Shown here: piece after piece, positions 12,371-22,759 of the stretch
Layout: the number at the start of each line of letters is the position of its first letter
How positions within the stretch are numbered: the stretch's first letter is position 1
Assembly (NCBI RefSeq): GCF_000004195.4
Contig: NC_030684.2
Coordinates: 66,709,892-66,773,891, forward strand
DNA length: 64,000 nucleotides
Direction: 5' to 3'
From: Xenopus tropicalis
Taxonomy: Eukaryota > Chordata > Amphibia > Anura > Pipidae
The notes under the pieces: generated by a model
The model's database searches: none
Seen by the model: only the letters and a program-made list of their open reading frames with translations
Told to the model about the DNA's origin: nothing
Translations under genes and position numbers: made by a program

Positions 12371-12913
12371 TAGTGATGGGCGAAATGTTTCGCCAGGCAT
12401 GGATTCGCGGCGAATTTCCGTGTTTTGCCATTGGCGGATTGTTTCGCGAAACGGATGAAAAAATTTGCCGCGGAAAAATTCGCCGCACGTCCAAAAATTG
12501 TCGCCGGTGTCAAAAAAGACATCGCGGGCGTCAAAAGAATAGCCGCGCGACGAAATAATAGCTGCGGGCGACGAAACAATAGCCGCGCAACAAAATAATA
12601 GCCGCGGGCGGCAAAACAATAGGCCCGCACCGAATAATAGCCGCGGGCGTCGAAACAATGGCCGCGCGACAAAATAATAGCCGCGGATGACGAAACAATA
12701 GCCGCGGGCGACGAAACAATAGCCGCACGACGAAATAATAGCCGCGGGCGACGAAACAATTGCAGCGGGCGACAAAATAATAGCCGCGGATGACAATTTT
12801 TTTTTTCGCACAACATTTTCGCCGTTTCGCTAATTTTTCGCCTTTTCGCGGATCTTTTGAAAGATTCGCGAATTTTTGGGCGAAGCGAAACGGAACAGAT
12901 TCACTCATCACTA
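12371..12913. mobile_element. hAT-like non-autonomous element with internal 21-bp minisatellite, 543 bp
   Basis: It begins TAGTGATGGGCGAA and ends TTCACTCATCACTA as inverted termini. GATATATA flanks both sides exactly (12363-12370 and 12914-12921), an 8-bp duplication as hAT transposases make. The middle (about 12535-12795) is roughly a dozen 20-21-bp units of the type GCCGCGGGCGACGAAACAAT, CpG-rich against an AT-rich background. Long overlapping open frames here follow from the repeat and are not genes. Confidence 0.9.
12535..12795. repeat. 21-bp minisatellite inside the hAT-like element
   Basis: The unit is close to AATAGCCGCGGGCGACGAAA with variants (CGCGACGAAATAATAGC, CGGATGAC). The related copy at 20394 has fewer, more decayed units (CAACTATTCTTTTGATGCCC on the other strand), so unit number varies between copies. 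Confidence 0.85.
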
Positions 12914-12921
12914 GATATATA

Positions 12922-13481
12922 CAATATGGAAGTCATTATATAATGCTGATAAGTAATTAATTAATATTCTTATTACATGGCAGCTCAGAAACCGCAATCA
13001 GAATATAATAACCAACCCTGTAGCATCAGCTTGTATGACAGACGAACCCCATTTTCTGCTTGATGATTTGCGATAAAAAGCCTCTAAGCTTTTTTATCAA
13101 CAGCTGCCCAGAGCTGACACTCCTAACAAAATTCAATATAAAGACCCCCTTTGCACAACTTTGAAGGCCTAAATCATCACTGTTATAGAGATTTGGCCTG
13201 ATTGTGGCCTGGCAGATGACACAATACATGGGCCTGCCTGATATCTGGCACCACACAGGACTGGGTTGGCAGCTTTTATTAGCCTGCATATGGCTACCTA
13301 TAGGTGGTGATGATGACCTGTGGAAAACTCAAAAACAAAAGTAATGAGAAGTATAAGCAAAAGTAATGACATAAGAGTTAAACAGTGTAAGCTCTTAAAT
13401 CCAATGATATGTAAAGAGAACTATTGGGTTTTTTTCTTTCTAAGCGCAAATATTTTGGCCTGCTTAAATTTGCCTAGTATA
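12922..13481. other. Non-coding, nothing recognised
   Basis: No supported exon or repeat end. Confidence 0.45.
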
Positions 13482-13650
13482 CAGCTATAGGACCTGCTAT
13501 CCAGAATACTTAAAACATTAAATAAACCCAGTAGGAATGTTTTGCTTCCAATAAGGATTTAATAATATCTTTATGTTTAAATACAATGCACTTTTTATTG
13601 TTTCAGAGAAAAGCTAATAATTTCTAAAAATATGAGGGAGAGACTAGAAA
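13482..13650 (+). repeat. Truncated copy of a common Xenopus short interspersed element
   Basis: ATAGGACCTGCTATCCAGAA, then CAATAAGGATTTAATAATAT, then TTTCAGAGAAAAGC, resembles a very abundant Xenopus repeat that begins with the TATAGGACC...ATCCAGAATGC pattern. The far end is missing. The identification is from memory of the family. Confidence 0.55.
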
Positions 13651-14215
13651 AATGACTAGGCAAAGGTAGGGATTAGTGAAATAAATGCTGGCAATGTATA
13701 CCTTTCTAAAACATTACTTGTGAAGTATCCACTTTTGGCTGGTTGGTAGTGATGCATGTATCCATTTTAGGGGATTAGTGCTTTTGCAGCCTGGAGCATG
13801 TGAAGAAGAAATGCAAAAAAAAATGAATTGGCGAAAATTATAATAAACTGTTAGTAAACGGGCCCCTTAGAGTGGTGGAGATGATTGGGTGGGATATGAT
13901 ATTTGCTTGTAAGTTTGTCTTACATGCCCATATGGCTTTTATCAGTGGAATGTCAGGTAAGGAGAGGGAAATGTGGGATTCTAGGGTTTTTATTGAGCCA
14001 TATGAAGCTTGACAGTATTGTTTTCAGTTTCATCAAGAAAACCTTAGGTATAGCTATTAGGATGCACTGAAGAAGTATTTAGGGAAACATTTTTTCCACC
14101 TGGATTCTGTCTGTCTAAGACAAGCAGAGATTTTTCCATTTGTTAAGTATCAGGATTGTCATCAGTAAAGGCTCTAGGTTGTCTTTACGTAGTGTGAATA
14201 GGTATTACTGTAATG

Positions 14216-14611
14216 CAGTACTGTCCAACTTCTGTTGTACTGAGGGACGGAATTTTTCTGGCCTATGTGTTGGAAGGCTGATAATGGAAGCCCCTTTTGA
14301 CCATGCCCCTTTTTAAAACCACACCTGTATTATCACAAGAGCTTTTAAGACCATACCAACACTAATGGTGGTAGCACAGCAAAAACCCAAATGGTTGGTG
14401 CTCACTGCAGGGATATCACTCTTCATTCGTATTTAAGAATTATATTATGTCATATTAAGACATACCATTAAATCCATATGCCTTCTCTTCCCCTGTTGAT
14501 AGCACAGCAACCCCCAGCATATAATTACACACATTAGGTACCATATAATGAATATTTCCAAATTCTAACAAACTCCCAGAACAAATCCCTCCCAGTTTCA
14601 CCTCCCACTGG
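14216..14611 (+). repeat. Flanking module of the 34-bp composite repeat, copy B
   Basis: It is the same module as 8526-8926 in opposite orientation. It runs from CAGTACTGTCCAACTTCTG to CTCCCACTGG at the edge of the minisatellite. Confidence 0.85.
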
Positions 14612-14727
14612 CAGCATAGGGCGGGCAGAGTATGGCGCACACAGGCAGTACTCTGCCTGCCCTATGCTGCCTGTGCTTTTTTTATACTCTGCCTGCACTA
14701 TGCTGCCTGTGTGTGCCATACTCTGCA
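14612..14727. repeat. 34-bp minisatellite array, copy B, with hairpin junction
   Basis: One reversed unit and then about two forward units, one interrupted by CTTTTTTTA. Arms 14612-14632 and 14649-14669 pair with one mismatch around a 16-nt loop. Confidence 0.85.
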
Positions 14728-15377
14728 CAGGTAAGGAGAGGGAAATGTGGGATTCTAGGGTTTTTATTGAGCCATATGAAGCTTGACAGTATTGTTTTCA
14801 GTTTCATCAAGAAAACCTTAGGTATAGCTATTAGGATGCACTGAAGAAGTATTTAGGGAAACATTTTTTCCACCTGGATTCTGTCTGTCTAAGACAAGCA
14901 GAGTTTTTTCCATTTGTTAAGTAGCGGGATTGTCATCAGTAAAGGCTCTAGGTTGTCTTTACGTAGTGTGAATAGGTATTACTGTAATGCAGTACTGTCC
15001 AACTTCTGTTGTACTGAGGGACGGAATTTTTCTGGCCTACGTGGTAGAGGGCCAATAATGGAAGCCCATACCAAAACTAATGGTGGTAGCACAGCAAAAA
15101 CCCAAGTGGTTGGTTCTCACTGCAGGGATTTCACTCTTCATTCGTATTTAAGAATTATATTATGTCATATTACCATTAAATCCATATGCCTTCTCTTCCC
15201 CTGTTGATAGCACAGCAAACCCCAGCATAAAATTACACACCTTAGGTACCATATAATGAATATTTCCAAATGCTAACAAACTCCCAGAACAAATCCCTCC
15301 CAGTTTCACCTCCCACTGGCAGCATAGGGCAGGCAGAGTATGGCACACACAGGCAGTACTCTGCCTGCCCTATGCTG
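14728..15377 (+). repeat. Second copy of the 774-bp tandem duplication
   Basis: It repeats 13954 onward with about 60 bp deleted near 15067 and 7 bp deleted near 15172. It then runs into a longer 34-bp array. The breakpoint (CTCTGCA/CAGGTAAGG) lies within the first copy's array. Confidence 0.85.
14990..15319 (+). repeat. Flanking module of the 34-bp composite repeat, copy C
   Basis: It matches copy B throughout except for the two deletions noted. It leads directly into the array at 15320. Confidence 0.85.
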
Positions 15378-15615
15378 CCTGTGTTTTTTTATACTCTGCT
15401 TGCCCTATGCTGCCTGTGTGTGCCATACTCTGCCTGTCCTATGCTGTCAGTGTGTGCCATACTGTTCCTACCCTATGCTGCCTGTGTGTGCTATACTCTG
15501 CCTGCCCTATGCTGCCAGTACGTGCCATACTCTCCCTGTCCTATGCTGCTAGTGTGTGCCATGCTCTCCCTGCCCTATGCTGCCTGTGTGTGCCATGCTC
15601 TCCCTGCCCTATGCT
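15320..15615. repeat. 34-bp minisatellite array, copy C (left part), with 21-bp perfect hairpin
   Basis: Stem 15320-15340 (CAGCATAGGGCAGGCAGAGT...) pairs perfectly with 15357-15377 around a 16-nt loop. About seven forward units follow. Later units show shared variants (CTCCCTGCCC, TGCTAGTGTG), suggesting local homogenisation. Confidence 0.9.
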
Positions 15616-15874
15616 CAGTGCCCGATTTGTGATCCAGGCTCCCTGAGGCCACCACCGTTGGTCGCTCCCCCCTCCCCCTGTGCGCATGCATGAACCACAC
15701 ACCCCCTGCGTGGCAGCGAGTGCGCATGCGCATACATTTAAATGGGGAGAGGTCCCCATTGCTCCATATGGGAGCAAAATTTTAAAATGTAGTTGCGGCA
15801 GGGCGGCATGCCGCCGCTAAACTTCTGCCACCCTAGGCCTGGGCCTTTGTGGCCTCTCCACAAATCAGGGCCTG
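15616..15874. mobile_element. hAT non-autonomous element inserted in the 34-bp array, 259 bp
   Basis: It begins CAGTGCCCGATTTGTG and ends with the complement of CAGGCCCTGATTTGTG. The flanks are CCTATGCT on both sides (15608-15615 and 15875-15882), an exact 8-bp duplication taken from the array unit. GC-rich interior, no transposase frame. Confidence 0.95.
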
Positions 15875-16128
15875 CCTATGCTGCCTGTGTGTGTCATAAT
15901 CTGCCTCTCCTATACTGCCTGTGTGCCATACTCTGCCTGCCCTATGCTGCATGTGTGTGCCATACTCTGCCTGCCCTATGCTGCCTGTGTGTGCCATACT
16001 CTGCCTGCCCTATGCTGCCTGTGTGTGCCATACTCTGCCTGCCCTATGCTGCCTGTGTGTGCCATACTCTGCCTGTCCTATGCTGCCTGTGTGTGCCATA
16101 CACACAGGCAGCATAGGATAGGGAGTAC
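15875..16128. repeat. 34-bp minisatellite array, copy C (right part), ending in an orientation switch
   Basis: About 6.5 forward units, several identical, then a reversal at about 16100 (CCATACACACAGGCAGCATA). It is the continuation of the left part, split by the hAT insertion. Confidence 0.9.
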
Positions 16129-16159
16129 ATACAGACACAATGCTGGCACTGCTCCTACA

Positions 16160-16341
16160 GACTGTCTGAGGTGTGAACAGGAGAACAATGTGGGGGGCTT
16201 CCAGTCTGAGCCTGAGGTGTGAACAATGCAGGGGGTTAACAATACAGGGATTAAAAGGTGTGAACAGTACAGGGGATTACATGTTTAAACAATACAGGGG
16301 TTTACAGCCTGAATCTAAGGTGTGAGCAATGCAGGGGGCCA
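16160..16341 (+). repeat. Irregular tandem repeat, GGTGTGAACAATGCAGGGG type
   Basis: The motifs CTGAGGTGTGAACA, AACAATGCAGGGGGTTA, AACAATACAGGG, GTGTGAACAGTACAGGGGAT and AAGGTGTGAGCAATGCAGGG recur at uneven spacing of roughly 30-60 bp. It directly follows the 34-bp array and may belong to the same composite element. Confidence 0.7.
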
Positions 16342-16388
16342 GTTAATTTTACGGCGAAGCGAAGCAGGACAGATTCACTTATCATTAG
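16342..16388. mobile_element. Isolated end of the TAGTGATG hAT-like family
   Basis: GGCGAAGCGAAGCAGGACAG followed by ATTCACTTATCATTA matches the right terminus of the element at 12371. The rest of the element is absent. Confidence 0.6.
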
Positions 16389-17155
16389 TCCTTGGGTTTG
16401 GAGTCCAGGGCACATGGGTCCTGAAGTCAGGGAAAATTGGTGTTGAGATCTAAAATGCAGGGTGGACAAATTTGAAGGCCATAAAGAGAGACTGTGGTGG
16501 GAAAACCAGTCAGGGCCTGACCTGGTTATCACTATGATGCCTGTAAAACATCACATCAGCCTCTCATGTCAGCTCAATTAAATATATGAGGAGAAGCGCA
16601 TGCTTCTGTTGGCCTGCTTGGTGACTGTTAATTGCTGCTGTCAGATGCATTCCTGCCCTCCATCTGTAGCTAAAACCAGCTCTGTGCAGGAGGGGGCGCA
16701 AGGGAGATTGGGTTAAGGGAGAGAGAGTGGGAAGAAGTGATGAGTAAAAAGAGATCCTTCTGCACAGAATCCTTCAGTATACAAATTGGCCAATGAGGGA
16801 AGTACTTCTGGTTATACAGCGCATTGAATGTGCTACTTGTGGCTCCCCGATTGGCCAATTTGTGTACTGAAGTGCTTCTTGCAATTACCTTCTAAGCTGG
16901 CTGCCTGAAAGCCCAACAATCCTGGGGATTTATAGGGCCTCATTTGCCAGATGGAGGGCTCCCTACAGGGACAAATTGGTATGGGGCATCAGCTCTAAAT
17001 GGGGTCAATTCCCGACGCTTGGAGATGGACGGTAACCTTATTGTAGGATCCTACAAAATCTGATCTCCACAATTATAATGTAATGATGGTTTTTATAAAG
17101 TTGGATCTTTTCTTTTGTTCATGCATCTTCATCTGACAATGTCAGTGTATTTCAA
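16389..17155. other. Non-coding, nothing recognised
   Basis: TTGGCCAATTTGTGTACTGAAG near 16852 and its inverse ACAAATTGGCCAATGAG near 16780 form a short inverted pair, perhaps an eroded element. No coding signal. Confidence 0.45.
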
Positions 17156-17158
17156 TAA

Positions 17159-17392
17159 GGGCCATGACACACAGGGAGATTAATCATCGGTGGGATGGCA
17201 TATGCAGCGCTGCGATTTGCCAAAGTCGCCGAACTTTCCTCTCAAGGCAACTTCGGCAAATCACAGCGCCGCGTATGCCATCCCACCGGCAATTTACATT
17301 CTAGCTGGTGGGATGGCATTGCGGGGAGATTGGTCTCCTTCAACAACGGAGATTTGTCGCAACGTGACTAATCTCCCTGTGTGTCACGGCCC
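17159..17392. mobile_element. PIF/Harbinger-like non-autonomous element, 234 bp
   Basis: Termini GGGCCATGACACACAGGGAG and the complement of GGGCCGTGACACACAGGGAG, flanked by TAA on both sides (17156-17158 and 17393-17395). The interior has GGTGGGATGGCAT palindromes. It is a relative of the element at 63120. Confidence 0.85.
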
Positions 17393-17395
17393 TAA

Positions 17396-18590
17396 GAAAT
17401 GCTCTTTCCTACACCATCATTTTTATCTTGTTGGATGCAGACGCAGCATTCACATCTGAAAAGCATGTTGCGTCGAAAGCCATCATCAGATTTCTCTATC
17501 AGTCCTATTATATTTTGACTCATGCGACTACATCCAACTTGTCGGATGCGTTCTGTTGATCCGACACCATATAACGGTAACAGAATAAAACAAAGATTTG
17601 CAGGTCGTGCTTATTCTCTACACAAATCCTAGCAAATACCCAGAGAAAACACTGGTACAATTCATTGAAATGCTGGCATTCTTTGACTATATGTGGGTAC
17701 AGATGTTACAAGAGTCTACACTACAGGCATGAGGTGAGATCAGTAGCACTCCCACTAGCATGGATATTTGAATGACTAGTGCCCTCTGCTGTTCAACTTT
17801 GTACATTACAGAGGAGGGATTATACAATAAATACAGCAGTATCTGGATATAAGAATCAGCAAATACATTGGTAAATTTGTGTAAACAGATTATAAAACAT
17901 ATACTTATAACCAACTTATAACCAATAGAAACAGTATATACAGACTGTATGCTGCAACTTTCATTAAAATATCACCTGCCTTACGTTAATTAGTTACTTA
18001 GTTAAGTTAGTTAAGGCACACATAGGCCCTTACCGACCTATATATACACTCACATACATAAACTGTACAGTTTATACCAAAATCAATTGTAAGCTTCAGT
18101 ACCTACCTGCCCGCAAGCACATAGCAACATGCACTATGTTACTTCCACGCATGTCTTCATATCAACAACTATTTTGATGCACTACGTGTGTCCATTCTGA
18201 TGCAACATGCCACTGTTGATGACATTTTTGCCACTATTTAAGGACGCTTTCCTATTTCTTCTGCACTTGGTTGTCTTTGAGTTCTCTCAACTTCCTTACG
18301 CTTTTTTCTAACTGAATTCTCCATTTTTGACCCAGCCTGTTTCTCGTTCCTGCTTGTCTGCGGCCTGATTCTGACTCTGCCTGTTTACTGTGCTGAACCA
18401 CTGCTGCCTGTCCTGACCTGGATCCATCTGACTACAAGCTTCCTCAAACCTAATTTAGTCTCTCTGGTTTCTCTCCACTTTATTGGCTCCCCGTCTCCAT
18501 TTCAGGTGTGCCCAATGCTAGTGTGAGGCGCTTGAGGGTCTCTTTCTACAAACATCACTGCTGCAGTTCTGACATCAATCCTGATTCTTA
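17396..18590. other. Non-coding; possible LTR remnant near 18.2-18.6 kb
   Basis: From 18230 the sequence becomes CT-rich with recurring CCTGxCT words (TTCCTGCTTGTCTGCGGCCT, GACTCTGCCTG), a texture seen in some frog Ty3/gypsy LTRs, after TATTTAAGG. No LTR ends were found. Confidence 0.3.
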
Positions 18591-19410
18591 AAGGCATTAA
18601 CAGAATCTGTCATCACGACCTCACTGCCCTCACCGTGCAGAGTTATCATGTCCCCTCGCAAGCACCATTTTTCCGGAGGAAACAACCCCAACCTCAACAG
18701 TCTTACCTTAAAGTTTAAATCTCCCCATTACCAGTTTAATTACACATTTCTGCACTCTCTCCAGCTCATTAATATCCTTCTTAAGGACTGGAGCCTAAAA
18801 TTTCACTGCATACTCAAGGTGAGGCCTTACCAGGGACCTATAAAGAGGCAAAAATATGTTCTCATCCCTTGAGTCAATGCCCTTTTATATATATAAGAGA
18901 GTACTTTATTTGCTTTAGTAGCCACAGCCTGACACTGCCACAGATCCTTCTCAATTAAGGATCCCCCCAGGACATTACACTTTAGTGTGTAATTTACATT
19001 ATTTCTACCAAAGTGCATAACTGCATTTTTCAACATTGATCCTCATTTTCCAGTTTGCTGCCCAGTTTTCCAATTTTATCAAATCTCTCTGCAAAGTGAC
19101 AGCATCCTGCACGGAACTTGTTTTGCACAATTTAGTATCATCTGCAAAAATAGAAACAGTACTCTCTATGCCCACCTCAAGGTCATTAATAAACAAGTTA
19201 AAAAGCAAAGGACCAAGGACTGACCCCTGCAGTACTCCACTAACAACACTGGCCCAATTAAACTGTACCATTTACCACCACTTTTTGTAATCTATCCATC
19301 AGTCAGTTCTCTATCCAAGTACAAATATTATGTTCCAGGCCAATATTCCTCAATTTTATCATTAGGTTTTTGTGCAGTACTGTATCAAATGGTTTGAGTG
19401 TTACTGCTGT
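18591..19410 (-). pseudogene. CR1/L2-type non-LTR retrotransposon reverse transcriptase remnant
   Basis: Reading leftward on the minus strand, fragments appear in family order with frame shifts: KPFDTVLHKNLMIKLRNIGL, then LQGSVLGPLLF and FINDLE, then the catalytic-type FADDTKLC, then ENWAANWKMRIN, then VLGGSLIEKDLW and ATKANKVLSYI, then LVRPHLEYAV and NELERVQKC. The open frame 19005-19271 covers the palm motifs. It is frame-shifted elsewhere, so a dead fragment with no 5' part or endonuclease. Confidence 0.85.
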
Positions 19411-19935
19411 TATCGACGCTGTGTGCTATGGCAATGCTTAAAGTTTCACTGTGAAATCTTGTGTCCAGTTGACAAAAACAGGTGCTAATTTGTTTCTGTA
19501 CTGAGGTACTGCGCACAAGTTAAAGTGTACAGTAATTAGCAACACCCATAGTTACTCTGGAATACTGGTAAAAATGCTGAATAAAAAGTAAAAACATGGT
19601 GAACAAGGCTAACCTATGGCTTTCACAAACTGGGCCCAGACTGGTAGCTATTGAGATCAAATAGACTTATATGACTCCAATATTTGAGGACATTAGCAAT
19701 TAAGGGTTATGATTGACTTTTTTTTTCTAAAGAATGTATTTCTGTTGCTTTGTGGATGGGATGGATTTACATTCTTTAAAATCCTCCCAAACTCTGTAGA
19801 AGTAATGAGTAATGAAGCTTGCCTCTGGTAATGATATTGTGAAGCAATAGGTACCTATGTGCATGTACATGTTTGTGCCTGCCTGTGTGTTCTTATTCAG
19901 GAGACTTTTGTCTTTTACACATTGGCCAGATGATA
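19411..19935. other. Non-coding, nothing recognised
   Basis: No supported feature. Confidence 0.45.
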
Positions 19936-19943
19936 CTCTAAAC

Positions 19944-20253
19944 CAAGGGGTCCCCAACCTTTCTTACTCGAGAGCCACAGTCAAATGTAAAAAAACCTTG
20001 GAGAGCAACACAAGCATCATAAAAGTTCATGGAGGTGCCAAATAAGGGCTAAGATTGGCTATTAGGTAGCCTCTATGCACACTATCGGCTTACAGGAGGC
20101 TTTATTTGGTAGTATATCGTGTTTTTATTCAACCAAAACTTGCCACCAAGTCAGGAATTCAAAAATAACTACCTGGTTTGGGGGTACTGAGAGCAACATC
20201 CAAGGGGTTTGCGAGCAACACATTGCCCCCGAGCCACTGGTTGGGGATCACTG
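19944..20253. mobile_element. hAT-like non-autonomous element (GTCCCCAACC termini), about 310 bp
   Basis: Left end CAAGGGGTCCCCAACC and right end complement CAGTGATCCCCAACC are inverted. The inner flanks also pair in sense (CTCGAGAGCCAC and GAGCCACTGG), typical of hAT/Charlie-like elements. The flanking octamers do not match, so the target duplication has decayed or the ends are slightly off. Confidence 0.7.
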
Positions 20254-20393
20254 TTCAATTAATATACACATGTGGGCAACATGGTATCTCAAAGAGTAGT
20301 TCTTCCGCCTTGGAGTCTTGAGACTGATTCTGGCCTGGCCATCATCTGCAAGGAGTTTGTATGTGCTCCTGTGTATAAGTTTACTCCCACAGC

Positions 20394-20758
20394 TAGTGAT
20401 GAGTGAACCTGTCCTGTTTCGGTTGACCGAAAAATTTGCGAATCTTTCAAAAGATTTGCGAAACGGCAAAAAATTCACGAATCGGTGAAAATGTCGCACG
20501 TCAAAAAAAAATTGTCGCCCGCAACAATTCTCTTGACGCCCACGACTATTCTATTGCCACACAACTATTCTTTTGATGCCCGCAACTATTCTTTTGATGC
20601 CCATGGCTATCCTTTTGACGCACAACTATTGGTTTGACGCCGTAACAATTCTCTTCCGTGGCAAATATTTTCATACGTTTCGCAAAACAATCTGCCAATG
20701 GTGAAACGTGGAAATTTGCCGCTAATCCATGCCTGGCAAAACATTTCGCCCATCACTA
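20394..20758. mobile_element. hAT-like non-autonomous element of the TAGTGATG family, 365 bp
   Basis: It begins TAGTGATGAGTGAACCTGTC and ends TTTCGCCCATCACTA, inverted relative to the copy at 12371. CCCACAGC flanks both sides exactly (20386-20393 and 20759-20766). The core holds a few decayed 20-bp units (ACTATTCTTTTGATGCCC). Confidence 0.9.
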
Positions 20759-20766
20759 CCCACAGC

Positions 20767-21179
20767 CCAAAACAGGGCCTAAACTAAAGGGCAGGCAGAG
20801 AAGACTGCTACCAAGGGTCCTTGAACATAGGAGGTGCAGTCAACAATGCCTCTCTATTTGCTTACCCCTCCCATCCTTGGTTTTTATTAACTGTGCACAG
20901 CAGCATGCTCCACATTGCAGGAGCGCACTATTCAATACCAGCACAGGAATTGGGAGCAAGAGCTATATTGACAGCTCATCTGGTATCAGAAAGAAGCACT
21001 TTGGCCAAAGGCAATGTGGCTAGCAGCAAGCATGCTGGGTGGGGGGACTGGAAGGGATTGTGGAAGGACAGGAAGACTGAAGGGGGAGTTGCGGGGGGCA
21101 TGTGTGTAAAGAAAGCTTTTCTTGGGCACTGTTATGCGCTGTCTCAGCTCTGCACCAAAAACATACAGGCTCTTGATTA
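20767..21179. other. Non-coding, nothing recognised
   Basis: Moderately GC-rich open frames are present on both strands without a family signature. Confidence 0.4.
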
Positions 21180-21330
21180 AATTGACCCTTGTGTGTGTGT
21201 GAATGTCTTGTCAGCTTCACTGGGGCAGGGACTGATATAAATGATGTAGATATCTCTGAGATATAGAAACTGTAAAACACTGCAAAAATGTGTTGGCGTT
21301 ATATAAAAACAACATATAAATAAATAAATA
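21180..21330 (+). mobile_element. L2/CR1-type LINE 3' tail
   Basis: TCACTGGGGCAGGGACTGAT, then AAACACTGCAAAAATGTGTT, then GGCGTTATATAAA and an ATAAATAAATA tail, follows the pattern of frog and fish L2-type 3' ends. No coding part remains. Confidence 0.65.
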
Positions 21331-22620
21331 GACATTGAATCTGTGCACATACTGTAGATACTTTTACATTTATGATATCCAACCTTGTGTTGCAGTTCAG
21401 ATAGCAGATTGATAAAAGGTCCGTAGTCCATGCATATTAAACAATCCTGAAATATCTGTTTTCATTTCCTTCTTTCCATTCATTATACAAAATGAGCCAA
21501 TCAACAGGGGCTATCCCAAGCTCGGAACTAATTACAGTACGTCTACATTACTTCCACCCTAGACTGACATAATCCATTTTTGAATCTAATATATGAACTT
21601 TGACATTTCTGAGTGTGAGTATGCTTGCCACCTGTGTGCCATAGACAATTGCTATCATATATGTGTTTCTATATCTTATGTCATATGTTCTTTTACAATG
21701 TTATAAAGGGCATAATATAAAATACTCTTTCATCTTGCCTTAACATATTGTCATCCTAACAATTGTTTTATTGGAACCTGCAACCATCTGTAGTATGGCA
21801 CCATGCAATATAAAAAGGTCATATACTATTGCCACATTCAGTCTGACATGCACTCTTACTCATTACTAACCAGAATAGTCTCTTTTGCATAATCCAAAAC
21901 TTAACAACATGCTATTTAAACCTTTGTCATTGAACAACGCAGGTCAGAACCAGGTGTGGGGGGATGCAGGGTAGCACTTTTAGAAATGGTGAATAGCACT
22001 AGGTTGTCTTTAACAGGCAAAGTAACACCATCCTTTAACATCTGGAGTGGGTAACTATCCCCTTACATATCTAGATACCAGAGCACCTGGTAGAAACATG
22101 CATGAACCTGTGTTAAATCTTGTTTTTTACACAAGGGAGTGTTTCCAGTCATTTTATACCACAAGCCAGTTGCTTTAGTGGAAGCATAATCTTCTGGGTA
22201 ATAAAGTGGTGAAACAGGTTTAGATGTATCTGAGGAATGACTGCGCCAACAATCTTTTTAAAATAACCTTTGCAGTACTGTATGTTCTTACTTGTGCTTA
22301 TGCTTATGTTATGCTTATTTTTGAACGCAGTCTATGGTGCAGTTTATGAATAAAAATCATCATTTATTTTAAGACAACACAGTCCAGAATTCCAGCATCA
22401 TTTTGGCAGACACAATTGCATGCAAAGCAGCAAAGAGTAAGCTAATTACCCTGCGCTTTTTTGTGATTTGTGTGAAAGCTGCAGGCAACATTTGCAGTGT
22501 GGGAGTGCATGCAGCATAGATAACAGTATTAGTATATAATTCAACTTGGTGCTAGCCAGTTGTGGCTATTGATGCAACCCCAGGCAAACCCTGGAATTAC
22601 CAACCTTAAATCAATATATC
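21331..22620. other. Non-coding, nothing recognised
   Basis: AT-rich, no repeat ends found. Confidence 0.45.
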
Positions 22621-22623
22621 ACT

Positions 22624-22698
22624 TAGATTGTAAGCTCTACGGGGCAGGGACCTCCTTCCTCCTGTGTCTCATACCCCATGGCACTTACAATAAATATA

Positions 22699-22759
<61 letters not shown>

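Larger units (their letters stand above)
13954..14727 (+). repeat. First copy of a 774-bp tandem duplication
   Basis: CAGGTAAGGAGAGGGAAATG at 13954 recurs at 14728, and the alignment holds collinearly (CAGTACTGTCCAAC at 14216 and 14990). This copy keeps a block (CCCCTTTTGACC to AAGACCATACC) that the second copy lost. It contains composite repeat copy B and a short 34-bp array. Confidence 0.9.

Noticed and set aside
12328..12911. Three long overlapping minus-strand open frames (126-162 residues, Ala/Arg/Phe-rich)
   Set aside because: They lie on the 21-bp minisatellite of the hAT-like element. The unit has no stop in these frames, so openness is a by-product of the repeat.
15320..16128. CRISPR-like array of regularly spaced repeats
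   Set aside because: Units are directly adjacent with no unique spacers, the region is vertebrate and no cas genes are present. It is a minisatellite.
19944..20253. Possible exon in the 19857-20045 frame
   Set aside because: The frame overlaps the hAT-like element terminus and has no splice context.
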